Source: CAYVUM01 sp964619055
GTDB taxonomy: Bacteria; Pseudomonadota; Alphaproteobacteria; Rhodospirillales; Defluviicoccaceae
Reading direction: 5' to 3'
NCBI GenBank assembly: GCA_964619055.1
Contig: CAZUDB010000020.1
Span: 1 to 52,286, forward strand
Length of the DNA: 52,286 nucleotides
Positions 24,969 to 33,595 of the stretch are shown one piece after another. Under the pieces are notes generated by a model. It saw only the letters and a list, made by a program, of their open reading frames with translations, was not told where the DNA came from and did no database searches. The translations under genes and the position numbers were made by a program. Position 1 is the first letter of the stretch. Each line of letters opens with the position of its first letter.

Positions 24969-27434
24969 TTGCGTTTGAGGCATATTGGCTTTTGCGTTTC
25001 GCCCAATCTGCGAAACGCCTATTATCACCCAAACGGGCCCAACAAACAGGACTTGAGACCGGAGTTGGCCGGTGACCTCGATGAGCACAGATGGAGCGGT
25101 ACGCCTAGACTCCTGACGGGGATCGGGCGGACATTGGCAGCCGAGCGCGATCGCTGGCCGCTATGGTTCCCCGTCGCTCTCGGTATCGGCATTGCGGTTT
25201 ACTTCTCCTTGCCATTCGAGCCTCCTTTGTGGCTGGGACCGGCTGGCCTCGGCCTAATCATCGCGGGTGCCACACTAACACGATGGCAGACGGAGGCACC
25301 GACCCCGCTTTTCCCTCTCATGCTGCTGTTTATCGCTGTAGCTCTCGGTTTTACGGCAGCACAAGTCCGCACCATCACGGTCGCGCCGACAGTGCTAACA
25401 ACCAAAAGCGGTCCTCTGTGGATTGAGGCACGCGTCGCCCGCGTTCAGCTCCGCAGCGACGGCTTAAGGCTCATTCTGTCCGACATGCAGAGTAGTAATG
25501 ATGAGGGCGCGCCCATGCCCGAGCGTGTCCGCATCCGTTTCCGCGGTGACCAGCCTACCGTCGAGGCCGGGGATCGAATTCGGGCGCGCGCTGTCCTGCT
25601 GCCGCCGCCGGCGCCCGCGGCACCGGGCGCCTATGATTTCCAACGCCAAGCGTTCTTTGCTGGCTTAGGTGCGGTCGGCTATGCTCTCGGGCCGTTGATG
25701 GTCGTGGAGCATGACGATCACGCCTTCCAAAACCTGATCGGCCGCGTCCGAGCGCTCCTCCAGAATCGCATCAATGCAAGCCTAGAAGGCTCAACCGCCG
25801 CCCTCGCAACGGCGCTCCTGACCGGTGAGCGGGGCGCGATCGATCCGGCTGTCATGGCGGCCATTCGTGATTCCGGCCTTGCCCATCTGCTCGCCATTTC
25901 CGGACTGCATATCGGACTGGTGGCAGGTGTGCTGTTCGTGGGAACCCGCTCCTTGCTGGCTTTGATTGCACCGCTGGCGCTGCGGGCTCCCATCAAGAAA
26001 TGGGCAGCAGTGGTGGCGATCCTCGGTGCTGGCGGGTACGCCCTTCTGGCCGGGGCGACGGTGCCTACGCAACGGGCTTTCCTGATGATCGCGCTGGTGT
26101 TTATCGGAGTTCTGCTGGATCGACGAGGACTGTCCATGCGCATGGTGGCGTGGGCCGCGACCGTCATCCTCCTGCTGACGCCGGAGAGCCTGCTGACGGC
26201 GAGCTTTCAACTATCTTTCGCAGCCGTCACGGCGCTGATCGCCGTCTATGAAACCGTCTCCGCACACCGAAGCCTTAAGGGGAACGCCCAACGCCTGCCG
26301 CGCCGGGCCGGTGGTTACCTCGCCGGGGTTGCCCTGACGACCGTCGCGGCCAGTTTTGCCACGGCTCCCTTTGTGATTCATCACTTCAGTCGGGTCGCGG
26401 CGTTTGGACTTGCGGCCAACATCATCGCCGTCCCGATCACCGCGCTGTGGGTTATGCCGCTGGCCGTGGTGGCCGTGATGCTGATGCCATTTGGGCTCGA
26501 AAGTCTGGCCCTGGTTCCGATGTCCTGGGGGCTTGAGGCGGTGACCGCCGTTGCCACGGCCGTCGCCGGATGGCCTGGTGCCGTCACTTTCCTTGCGCCA
26601 TTGCCGAACTGGGGTATTGCGGCCGTCACGTTTGGCGGCCTATGGCTTTGCCTATGGCGACGGCCATGGCGCTGGCTGGGAACGGCCGGTCTTGCCGCCG
26701 GGCTTGTGTCCGCCGCAACTACCGCACCACCAGATATTCTGATCGATGATCAGGGTGAGCTGATGGCGGTGCGAACGGCTGCTGGCGGGCTTGCCGTCTC
26801 GGTGTTGAGAAGCGGGCGGTTTCGCCGCGAGCTATGGACCGTCCGCCACGGACGAGGATACGATCCCGAACTGTGGCCCGAAGGTACGTTCAGTCGCGAC
26901 GGCCGGCTCGCCTGTGATCCCTTGGGCTGCCTCTATCGTGCCCGTGGCCAAGTGGTGGCGTTTATTCGACGGCCTGAGGCAGCGCTCGAGGATTGCGCCC
27001 TAGCCGATTTGATTGTTGTGACCATGGTGCGCCTACCACCGCAGTGCGCGCGCGGGCCCATCGTCATCGACCACTTCGACCTCAAACGGGGTGGTGTCCA
27101 CGCGGTCTGGTTAACGCCGGAAGCGGTCCGCATCGAGACCGTCAATGGTCTACGCGGTCAACGGCCGTGGGTCCTTCGCGACATGCCATCGCCAAGACGT
27201 CCGCGCACCGGATCGGCAGAGCGTTCCGCAGATATGAGGCCCGTCCTCGGTGGCGAACGGTCCGTCGGAACCCTGGGCGGCCGGGTCTCCGCTCCGTTGG
27301 GTATTAATAGCGGCGAATTAATCCCACTAGGCGGCCCTGCACCGACACCTGGTCAGGTCCGCAAATGCGCGTCTCGTAGGCCGCATTCGCCGGCTCCAGC
27401 GCGACCGAATGGCCGCGCCGCCGAATGCGCTTGA
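24969..27434 (+). CDS. comEC: ComEC/Rec2-family DNA uptake channel protein
   Basis: This protein of about 821 residues is a polytopic inner-membrane protein. An N-terminal soluble OB-like DUF4131 part (VRIRFRGDQPTVEAGDRIRA) is followed by the Competence domain, with SGLAHLLAISGLHIGLVAGV, GATVPTQRAFLMIALVFIGV and TASFQLSFAAVTALI, and about 10 hydrophobic helices. It should carry single-stranded DNA across the inner membrane in natural transformation. The C-terminal hydrolase-like beta-lactamase domain of full ComEC proteins is missing and replaced by about 150 residues without a metal motif; short forms like this are common in Alphaproteobacteria. The start is uncertain: TTG 24969 is the furthest, and an internal TTG may be used. 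The last 131 bases overlap the convergent lexA gene, so the final 43 residues read antisense to LexA. Confidence 0.88.
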   Translation: MRLRHIGFCVSPNLRNAYYHPNGPNKQDLRPELAGDLDEHRWSGTPRLLTGIGRTLAAERDRWPLWFPVALGIGIAVYFSLPFEPPLWLGPAGLGLIIAGATLTRWQTEAPTPLFPLMLLFIAVALGFTAAQVRTITVAPTVLTTKSGPLWIEARVARVQLRSDGLRLILSDMQSSNDEGAPMPERVRIRFRGDQPTVEAGDRIRARAVLLPPPAPAAPGAYDFQRQAFFAGLGAVGYALGPLMVVEHDDHAFQNLIGRVRALLQNRINASLEGSTAALATALLTGERGAIDPAVMAAIRDSGLAHLLAISGLHIGLVAGVLFVGTRSLLALIAPLALRAPIKKWAAVVAILGAGGYALLAGATVPTQRAFLMIALVFIGVLLDRRGLSMRMVAWAATVILLLTPESLLTASFQLSFAAVTALIAVYETVSAHRSLKGNAQRLPRRAGGYLAGVALTTVAASFATAPFVIHHFSRVAAFGLAANIIAVPITALWVMPLAVVAVMLMPFGLESLALVPMSWGLEAVTAVATAVAGWPGAVTFLAPLPNWGIAAVTFGGLWLCLWRRPWRWLGTAGLAAGLVSAATTAPPDILIDDQGELMAVRTAAGGLAVSVLRSGRFRRELWTVRHGRGYDPELWPEGTFSRDGRLACDPLGCLYRARGQVVAFIRRPEAALEDCALADLIVVTMVRLPPQCARGPIVIDHFDLKRGGVHAVWLTPEAVRIETVNGLRGQRPWVLRDMPSPRRPRTGSAERSADMRPVLGGERSVGTLGGRVSAPLGINSGELIPLGGPAPTPGQVRKCASRRPHSPAPARPNGRAAECA

Positions 27435-28014
27435 GCGTCACCTCCACGTTGTCGACGAGGGCAACGACAATGGAGCCGTTTTCGGCCGTGTCACAGCGGC
27501 GGATGATCACAGTATCGCCATCGTGAATGCCGGCCTCGATCATCGAATCGCCCTCCACCTCCAGCGCATAGTGGTCGCCGGACCCAAGCAGCGACGGCGG
27601 CAGCTCCACGTATTCCGCCGGATTGGCCAACGCCTCGATGGGGGTCCCGGCCGCGATCTTGCCGTAAAGGGGGAGCTGAAACCCGTCGCCCACACTGTCC
27701 GGCGGCGATGGTGAGCCTCCTCCTCCGAAGACTCCGCGCACGACGTTAGGCGGCAGTGGCTCCCCCTCCAGCGCCGACGGCGACCGTGCAGCCGCCATGT
27801 TCTCGGGCATTCGCACCACTTCCAACGCACGCGCACGATGTGGTAAACGTCGGAGAAAGCCCCGCTCTTCCAAGGCGGTTATGAGCCGGTGGATGCCCGA
27901 TTTGGACTTGAGGCCCAGCGCCTCTTTCATCTCGTCGAAGGACGGCGATACGCCCGCCTTTTTCAGACGTGCGTCGATGAACATCAAAAGTTGATATTGC
28001 TTTCGCGTCAGCAT
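27304..28014 (-). CDS. lexA: SOS response repressor LexA
   Basis: This 236-residue repressor and latent protease has a winged-helix DNA-binding domain (MLTRKQYQLLMFIDARLKKA, then GLKSKSGIHRLITALEERGF). An alphaproteobacterial-length linker with a Gly/Pro-rich patch (residues 94-107) follows, then the peptidase S24 domain. The cleavage site A122-G123 is in LPLYGKIAAG. The catalytic serine S157 is in VEGDSMIEAG and the lysine K195 in VEVTLKRI. On RecA-ssDNA contact it cleaves itself and derepresses DNA repair genes. The ATG at 28014 has GAGG about nine bases upstream; the frame is open to 28206 without homology. An SOS box upstream indicates autoregulation. It follows moeA at 228 bp, as in many Alphaproteobacteria, and overlaps the comEC tail. 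Confidence 0.96.
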   Translation of the reverse strand: MLTRKQYQLLMFIDARLKKAGVSPSFDEMKEALGLKSKSGIHRLITALEERGFLRRLPHRARALEVVRMPENMAAARSPSALEGEPLPPNVVRGVFGGGGSPSPPDSVGDGFQLPLYGKIAAGTPIEALANPAEYVELPPSLLGSGDHYALEVEGDSMIEAGIHDGDTVIIRRCDTAENGSIVVALVDNVEVTLKRIRRRGHSVALEPANAAYETRICGPDQVSVQGRLVGLIRRY

Positions 28015-28141
28015 GACTGGAACCTCGCCCGACCACGACCGTGCATGGCCTGATCCCCCCGTCCTCGTCGGCACCGTCATGTCGAATCCGCCACCACACC
28101 TGCGGCTTCCAACGCTCGAACGAGCCGCAATTTGCGAGGGT

Positions 28142-28156
28142 GAACCTCTCAAGAAC
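28142..28156 (-). promoter_or_regulatory. LexA binding site (SOS box)
   Basis: GAAC-CTCTCAA-GAAC on the plus strand (GTTC-N7-GTTC on the coding strand of lexA) exactly matches the alphaproteobacterial SOS box. It lies 128 bases upstream of the lexA start and 87 bases downstream of the moeA stop, where a lexA promoter would be. It implies autorepression. I found no second perfect copy in the window by eye. Confidence 0.8.
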
Positions 28157-28242
28157 AAAACACGTACCAACATTGACGTTCTACTTTGGTTCCGGCCTGG
28201 CGTCAAGCCCCAAACGGACGCTAACGCGCGCTCATGCTGCCG

Positions 28243-29466
28243 TTAGACGAATAAGTGGCCGAAGCGCAGCGGAATTACGGAAACGCCGTCACCCACAGCA
28301 AGCGCTGGAGCTAGGGGCGGGCGGATCACAAGCCCATCAGCCCGGGCAAACAGCGCCAACATGGAGCTGTCCTGCCGATCGAAGGGGTCGGCGATAAGAT
28401 GGCCGTCGTCGCCCCACTGGAGACGGGCACGCAAATATTCTTCGCGTTCATCATTTGCTGAAACGGGGCTGCCGAGGCGAGCGTGCCAGACTTCGGCGTC
28501 GGGCTCGCGGCCCAGCATCAGCTCCACAGCAGCACGCACAAACAGTACAGTGGTGACCCCGACGGACACCGGATTGCCGGGAAGGCCAAGGACCGGAACA
28601 TCGCCAAGCCGGCCGAACAAGAGCGGTTTGCCAGGCCGCATGGCAATACGATAAAAACCGACATCGAAGTCCTGCTCGCCCAAGACCCTGCGCACGAGGT
28701 CATGATCCCCGACAGAGGCACCGCCCATGGTCACGAGCAAATCGCTGCCCTTTGCGCCTTCAACGAGGCTGCGGAGCGAGTCTAGGCTGTCCCGAGCGAT
28801 GCCGAGGTCGATAGGGGTGGCGCCAAGTGCCTCCATGTATGCGGCGAAAGAAACGCTGTTGGAGCTGATGATCTGATCGCGACCAAGGGGGTCGCCGGGC
28901 ATCACGACTTCGTCGCCCGTGGCAACGAACGCAACCCTCGGTTTGCGCCGAACGCGTAGCCACGGCACATTGATCGCGGCGGCTAAACCAACATCACGAG
29001 CCGTGAGGCGCTGACCTGCGGTCAGCATTGTATCACCAACATGAAAATCGAGGCCTGCCCTGCGAATCCAACGACCTTCCGCTTGCGGCTTCAAAACTGT
29101 GACCCGGTCCGCGTCTCGGCGAGCCTCCTCCTGAATGACGATCGCGTCCGCGCCGTCCGGAACCGGCGCACCGGTGGAGATCCGGACCGCCTGGCCCGCC
29201 TCCAGCCGGCCCTTATATCCGCAACCGGCGGCCGATTCTCCCACAAGGTGGAATTTCACAGGCTTGGCTTCGTCAGCCGAAACGGTGTCCTTAGCCCGGA
29301 CCGCATAGCCGTCCATAGCCGAGACATCCCACGGTGGCTGGGTCACTCGCGCCGCAACGTCGCTCGCCAGCACCCGGCCAGCGGCGGCGGCAACGCTGAC
29401 TGTCTCCGCCGCCACGGGCCGGAAGGCCGCGCATACCAGCGCCTTGGCTTCGGAGACAGACAGCAT
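28243..29466 (-). CDS. moeA: molybdopterin molybdenumtransferase MoeA
   Basis: This 407-residue enzyme inserts molybdate into adenylylated molybdopterin, the last step of molybdenum cofactor synthesis. The N-terminal MoeA part has QPPWDVSAMDGYAVRA and RISTGAPVPDGADAIVIQEE. The MPT-binding domain has FVATGDEVVMPGDPL, QIISSNSVSFAAYMEALGA, TMGGASVGDHDLVRRVL and RPGKPLLFGRLGDVPVLGLP. The C-terminal beta domain follows. Length matches the family (about 400). The ATG at 29466 overlaps the moaC stop codon in a TGATG, so translation is coupled. It belongs to the trpGDC-moaC-moeA unit transcribed leftward; lexA, next, has its own regulatory region. Confidence 0.96.
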   Translation of the reverse strand: MLSVSEAKALVCAAFRPVAAETVSVAAAAGRVLASDVAARVTQPPWDVSAMDGYAVRAKDTVSADEAKPVKFHLVGESAAGCGYKGRLEAGQAVRISTGAPVPDGADAIVIQEEARRDADRVTVLKPQAEGRWIRRAGLDFHVGDTMLTAGQRLTARDVGLAAAINVPWLRVRRKPRVAFVATGDEVVMPGDPLGRDQIISSNSVSFAAYMEALGATPIDLGIARDSLDSLRSLVEGAKGSDLLVTMGGASVGDHDLVRRVLGEQDFDVGFYRIAMRPGKPLLFGRLGDVPVLGLPGNPVSVGVTTVLFVRAAVELMLGREPDAEVWHARLGSPVSANDEREEYLRARLQWGDDGHLIADPFDRQDSSMLALFARADGLVIRPPLAPALAVGDGVSVIPLRFGHLFV

Positions 29467-29942
29467 CACGGGGCCTCGAACGTGCCCGACTTGCCACCCG
29501 CTTTGTTGATGAGGCGCACATCCGTGATGCGCATGCCTCGATCGATGGCTTTGCACATGTCGTAAACCGTGAGAGCCGCCACAGTGACGGCCGTTAGTGC
29601 CTCCATCTCAACGCCCGTGCGACCTCTGAGCTTGGCCGTCGCCGTGATTTCCACCGCATCCCGCTGCGGCACAGGGATTAAATCTACCGTGACGGAGGTG
29701 AGCGCCAGTGGGTGGCACAGCGGGATCAGGTCCGACGTGCGTTTGGCTGCCATGATCCCGGCAAGGCGTGCAACACCCAGGACATCTCCTTTGGCGAGCC
29801 CGCCTTCCTGAATCCGTGCCAGCGTCGGCGCCGACATCAGAACGAGGCCGCGGGCGGTGGCCGTGCGTTCGGTTACACCTTTGTCAGAGACATCGACCAT
29901 GACAGCCTTGCCGTCCGCATCGAAATGGGTCAACCCGGCCAC
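29466..29942 (-). CDS. moaC: cyclic pyranopterin monophosphate synthase MoaC
   Basis: This 158-residue enzyme acts with MoaA to turn GTP into cyclic pyranopterin monophosphate, the first intermediate of molybdenum cofactor. Family motifs are FDADGKAVMVDVSDKGVTER near the start, KRTSDLIPLCHPLALTSV (residues 67-84), TGVEMEALTAVTVAALTVYD, and INKAGGKSGTF at the C-terminus. The GTG at 29942 has GGGGA five to six bases upstream and gives the usual length (158-161). A longer reading to 30017 would overlap trpC and adds unrelated residues. It lies 16 bp after trpC and is coupled to moeA. Confidence 0.96.
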   Translation of the reverse strand: MAGLTHFDADGKAVMVDVSDKGVTERTATARGLVLMSAPTLARIQEGGLAKGDVLGVARLAGIMAAKRTSDLIPLCHPLALTSVTVDLIPVPQRDAVEITATAKLRGRTGVEMEALTAVTVAALTVYDMCKAIDRGMRITDVRLINKAGGKSGTFEAP

Positions 29943-29958
29943 GATGTCCCCGCGCTGC

Positions 29959-30768
29959 TCACTGGCGGAGCCCAATCGGTGCGTCGCCCAGCAAAGCCCG
30001 CGTTGCCGCGGCGACATCCGCCTGTCGCATCAAGGCCTCGCCGACAAGGAAACAGCGAACGCCGGCTTCCGCCATTCGATCCAAGTCATCGCGGTGAGCG
30101 AGGCCGCTTTCGCTGATGACTATGCGGTCCGCCGGCAGAGCCGGCGCCAACTGGATCGTGGTCGTCGTATCCACAACCATGGTTTTCAAGTTGCGGTTGT
30201 TGATGCCGATCAAGCGCGTTTGCAGCGTAAGCGCACGAGCCGCCTCCACCGCGTCATGGACCTCGACGAGAGCATCCATGTGATAATGATGAGCGGCATC
30301 GGCGAGTTCGCGGGCGATACCGTCGTCAAGGGCGGCCAGAATCAGCAGCACGCAATCGGCACCTAGCGCCCGGGCTTCGGCGATTTGATAGGGGTCCAGC
30401 ATGAAGTCCTTGCGCAACACAGGAAGGTGGACCGAGTCCCGGGCCGCCGTTAGATGCGCGTCTCTGCCCTGAAACCACGGCTCATCGGTCAGAACGGAAA
30501 GACAGGACGCGCCGCCCGCCTGATAGGCCCGGGCCAACGCGGGCGGATCGAAATCCTGACGGATCAGCCCCTTGGATGGCGACGCCCGTTTGATCTCAGC
30601 GATCAAGCCATAGCGGCCTTCGCCCAGAACATGGTGGAGCTGGGCCGCGAACCCGCGCGTGGGCGGGGCACTGCGAAGTTCCGCCTCCACCGCGGACAAG
30701 GGCCGTTCGCGCTTGCGGCGGGCTACGTTCTCACGCTTTATCTCGCAAATATCTTTCAGAACCGTCAT
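29959..30768 (-). CDS. trpC: indole-3-glycerol phosphate synthase
   Basis: This 269-residue TIM-barrel enzyme of tryptophan synthesis closes the indole ring from carboxyphenylamino-deoxyribulose phosphate. Family motifs are LIAEIKRASPSKGLIRQDFD near residues 55-75, ASCLSVLTDEPWFQG, PVLRKDFMLDPYQIAEAR, LVEVHDAVEAARAL, LIGINNRNLKTM and VISESGLAHRDDL. The catalytic Lys/Glu residues (EIKRASPS, LRKDF, EVHD) are present. It is not fused to TrpF. Its ATG overlaps the trpD stop in an ATGA, so the two are coupled. It sits in the order trpG-trpD-trpC-moaC-moeA. Confidence 0.97.
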   Translation of the reverse strand: MTVLKDICEIKRENVARRKRERPLSAVEAELRSAPPTRGFAAQLHHVLGEGRYGLIAEIKRASPSKGLIRQDFDPPALARAYQAGGASCLSVLTDEPWFQGRDAHLTAARDSVHLPVLRKDFMLDPYQIAEARALGADCVLLILAALDDGIARELADAAHHYHMDALVEVHDAVEAARALTLQTRLIGINNRNLKTMVVDTTTTIQLAPALPADRIVISESGLAHRDDLDRMAEAGVRCFLVGEALMRQADVAAATRALLGDAPIGLRQ

Positions 30769-31841
30769 GACCGGGCCTCGCGTGACGCGCTCGCCGGCGG
30801 CGATGCCGCGGTGATTTCCACCAATCGGTCGAGGACGGCCAGTGCCGCGCCGGTATCGACAGCCTCAGCCGCTCGTTCGACACCGTCGCGCAAGGTCGCG
30901 ACCGTATCGGCGACGACAAGGCCCGCAGCCGCATTAAACAGTGCCACATCCCGAAACGGCCCCCGCTCCCCGCCCAACATGGCGCGCAGAGCGACCGCGT
31001 TGGCGGCACCGTCACCGCCCTTCAGGTCCTCCGGCCGAGCCGTCGGCAATCCGGCATCAGAGGGATGGACTTGCAAGCAGGTGACGGTCCCCCCTTCCAG
31101 AGCTGCGACCGATGAGGCGCCGGTCGTGGTCAACTCATCCAATCCGTCCGATCCGTGGACAACCCAAGCCTTTTCCGAGCCGAGTCGTCCCAGCACTTCA
31201 GCCATCGGCACGATCCAAGCCTCGGCAAACGTGCCGGAGAACTGACGCAGAACGCCGGCCGGATTGGCGAGCGGACCAAGCAGATTGAAGATTGTGCGTG
31301 TGCCAAGCTCCACACGGGGACCGGCCACGTGGCGCATGGCACTGTGGTGCCGGGGTGCCATCATGAACCCGATCCCGGCATCCCGGATCGAGCGCTCGAC
31401 ACTGCCCAGATCCGCCTCAATGTTCACACCGAGCGCCGTCAACACATCGGCAGAACCGCTTTTTGAGGACAGCGCGCGGTTGCCATGCTTGGCGACGGGG
31501 ACGCCGCAGGACGCGACGATCAAAGCGGCGGCCGTGGAAATGTTATGGGTGCCCGACGCGTCACCACCGGTGCCGACGATGTCGATTGCGCCAACGGGCG
31601 CTTGAACCTTCAGCGCCTTAGCACGCATCACCCGGACCGCACCGGAAATCTCCTCGATCGTCTCGCCGCGGACACGAAGTGCCATCAGAAAAGCGCCGAT
31701 TTGCGTCGGCGTGGCATCGCCGGACATGATGATCTCAAAGGCTGCTTCGGCTTCGGGCTCCGCAAGCACCGCACCGCCGGCAACCTTGGCCAGAAACGGC
31801 TTGATCCCCGAATGCCGAGCCGGCTCGGACGTTGCGGTCAA
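30765..31841 (-). CDS. trpD: anthranilate phosphoribosyltransferase
   Basis: This 358-residue enzyme attaches phosphoribose from PRPP to anthranilate, the second step of tryptophan synthesis. The PRPP-binding GTGGDASGTHNISTAAALIV, VPVAKHGNRALSSKSGSADV, PRHHSAMRHVAGPRVELG, TIFNLLGPLANPAG and VVHGSDGLDELTTTG blocks are all present. Length is normal (340-350). The N-terminus starts after a 4-bp overlap with trpG (ATGA) and the 3' end overlaps trpC by 4 bp. The C-terminal tail (TAASPPASASREARS) is a disordered extension. Confidence 0.97.
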   Translation of the reverse strand: MTATSEPARHSGIKPFLAKVAGGAVLAEPEAEAAFEIIMSGDATPTQIGAFLMALRVRGETIEEISGAVRVMRAKALKVQAPVGAIDIVGTGGDASGTHNISTAAALIVASCGVPVAKHGNRALSSKSGSADVLTALGVNIEADLGSVERSIRDAGIGFMMAPRHHSAMRHVAGPRVELGTRTIFNLLGPLANPAGVLRQFSGTFAEAWIVPMAEVLGRLGSEKAWVVHGSDGLDELTTTGASSVAALEGGTVTCLQVHPSDAGLPTARPEDLKGGDGAANAVALRAMLGGERGPFRDVALFNAAAGLVVADTVATLRDGVERAAEAVDTGAALAVLDRLVEITAASPPASASREARS

Positions 31842-32428
31842 GCTGCCCTCCGGTCGCCGCGGGCAAGTTCGAGAAAGCGGGCAAGCAGCGCGTGGCCGTG
31901 TTCCGTTGCGATGCTCTCGGGATGAAACTGAACGCCATGAATGGGCAGAGTGCGGTGCGCGAGCCCCTGAATGACCCCGTCGTCGCTTTCAGCCGTAACC
32001 TCCAGGCAATCGGGCAAACCGTCGCGGGCCACCATCAGCGAATGGTAGCGATTGGCCGTAAACGGCGTCGGCAGACTCGCAAAAACGCCGCTCGCCCGAT
32101 GATGGATGGCACTAACCTTGCCGTGCATGCAATGCGGCGCTCGCAACACCCGACCGCCAAAGGCTTGACCAATGCTCTGGTGCCCAAGGCAGACACCAAG
32201 TGTCGGCATCCGTACTTGGGCAGCCTTTGCGATCAGGTCCAAGCAAATCCCTGCCCGGTCGGGATCGCATGGGCCCGGCGAAATGACGATGGCCTCTGGC
32301 GCCATCGCTAGGGCTGTCTCGGCGCTCAACGCATCATTGCGGCGGACCTCCACAACAGCGCCAACCTCCCCCAAATAGTGGTAAAGGTTGTAAGTAAAGC
32401 TGTCGTAGTTATCGATGAGCAGAAGCAT
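31838..32428 (-). CDS. trpG: anthranilate synthase glutamine amidotransferase subunit
   Basis: This 196-residue class I glutamine amidotransferase releases ammonia from glutamine for the TrpE subunit of anthranilate synthase. It has MLLLIDNYDSFTYNLYHYLG, VISPGPCDPDRAGIC, the nucleophile cysteine in TLGVCLGHQSIGQAFGG, and the His-Glu pair in IHGVQFHPESIATEHG. It could also serve aminodeoxychorismate synthase, as PabA/TrpG is shared in some bacteria. The neighbouring trpD and trpC favour tryptophan. trpE is not next to it; the gene upstream (32711-33499) is unrelated. The Shine-Dalgarno is weak (GAG about 11 bases before the ATG). It opens the trpGDC-moaC-moeA unit. Confidence 0.95.
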   Translation of the reverse strand: MLLLIDNYDSFTYNLYHYLGEVGAVVEVRRNDALSAETALAMAPEAIVISPGPCDPDRAGICLDLIAKAAQVRMPTLGVCLGHQSIGQAFGGRVLRAPHCMHGKVSAIHHRASGVFASLPTPFTANRYHSLMVARDGLPDCLEVTAESDDGVIQGLAHRTLPIHGVQFHPESIATEHGHALLARFLELARGDRRAA

Positions 32429-32710
32429 GGTTGTCAGCTCAAGGGCGTGCTCCGAGCGCTGGTCGGGCAGGCTTCGCGGGGCAACTCAGGATGTCGAGCA
32501 TCACCATGGCCGGGCCCGATCCAAGCGTCAAGCCTTGGCCCCGCGCACACATGGCCCTTACATCAGTCGAGCTTGATGAATGCGATGTGGTTCTAAAGGT
32601 TTTGAACGCGGCCCGCGCGCGGCCTTGCGAGTACGTTGCACGTCCCGTCGCGAAGCACCTCAAGGGCCGGGCTGGAAAGCCGGTAACGTGCGCACGACGG
32701 CGCAGAGCCG

Positions 32711-33499
32711 TCAGGGCTGGGCACGGTAGCGGCGAAAGGCGAAAACCGCTGCGCCAAAGCCGACGGCCCCAGCGGCAATGGGAACCATGCCGGGCGCCAG
32801 CATGACGACCGTGGGGCCGATTTGGTTGTCACGCAAGTCCGCGTTAACAACGACGGTGGCGTCATTAAAGTCTTCGTCGCTGTTGCTCGTGCGCATTATA
32901 TCCTCGAAAGTAAACAAGGTCTGCGTACCATCCGAGAACGAAAGCACTTGATCATATCCGCCAGGGTTGGCGGCAGAAACCGAGAACAGCGGTGGCAGCT
33001 TGTTACCGGCTTCTGAATAATCGTTTGGATCATTGAGGTAGTCGTCGAGCTTATAGTTCGGCAAGAAGAACAGCCCCAGGACGGCCCCGGCAACGACGGA
33101 GATGGTCTTTTTTGCGCCCGGTTTTTGTTCGTTATTTTGGGCCTTTCTACCCTCCTGAAATAGCAACGTTCCCGTGGTTATCGCCTGTTGAGCATAAAGG
33201 TCACGCTCCAGCGCCGGATCCGCCGTGACGTTGCGGACGTCGTAAATACCGAACGAAAATTTGTAGCCGCCACTTTGCTGCAGGAAGTGGAACTCCAGAT
33301 CGACAACGCCGGTGCCTCCCGGCACGGAGAAAGTCTCGGCCGTGGTCTCGAAAGCGGTGGGTGTCATCCCGGCCAGTCCCAAGATTCGGTTCGCTTCGGA
33401 AGCGGCTCGGCCGCCAAAATCAGCGAGGGCGTCGGCCGCCGCTGGGCTCGCCAGCAAGAATGCAGACAGCCCAATTGCGTGCGCGTGGACCTGTGCCAT
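32711..33499 (-). CDS. secreted DUF4114 protein with C-terminal membrane anchor
   Basis: This 262-residue protein has a signal peptide ending about ASPAAADA (residues 10-23). A beta-rich central region contains the DUF4114 signature FTFEDIMRTSNSDEDFNDAT and VVVNADLR, with acidic Asp residues that can bind calcium. A lysine-containing hydrophobic stretch VVAGAVLGLFFLPN lies in the middle. The C-terminus is a proline/glycine hydrophobic helix followed by arginines (GMVPIAAGAVGFGAAVFAFR, then RYRAQP). That ending is like PEP-CTERM/VPXXX-CTERM sorting tails, where a membrane helix plus basic end is cut by an exosortase. No exosortase gene is visible nearby. ATG 33499 has AAGG about nine bases upstream. 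Function is unknown, probably surface or matrix related. Confidence 0.7.
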   Translation of the reverse strand: MAQVHAHAIGLSAFLLASPAAADALADFGGRAASEANRILGLAGMTPTAFETTAETFSVPGGTGVVDLEFHFLQQSGGYKFSFGIYDVRNVTADPALERDLYAQQAITTGTLLFQEGRKAQNNEQKPGAKKTISVVAGAVLGLFFLPNYKLDDYLNDPNDYSEAGNKLPPLFSVSAANPGGYDQVLSFSDGTQTLFTFEDIMRTSNSDEDFNDATVVVNADLRDNQIGPTVVMLAPGMVPIAAGAVGFGAAVFAFRRYRAQP

Positions 33500-33595
33500 T
33501 ACGGGAACCTTCCCACCTGTGCATTGCACCACAGCCGTGGCCGAACCCGTGCCGTGATCCTTAGGACAGCGTAAAGGACCCTGATTAGCGCTCGG

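Noticed and set aside
30454..31245. Long plus-strand open frame across trpC and trpD
   Set aside because: It is the antisense shadow of two well-recognised genes in GC-rich DNA; no ribosome site and biased Arg/Pro/Ser composition.
32696..32712. GACGGC-GCAGA-GCCGTC hairpin at the end of the DUF4114 gene as terminator
   Set aside because: Short stem and no T-tract on the minus strand, so not a convincing intrinsic terminator.
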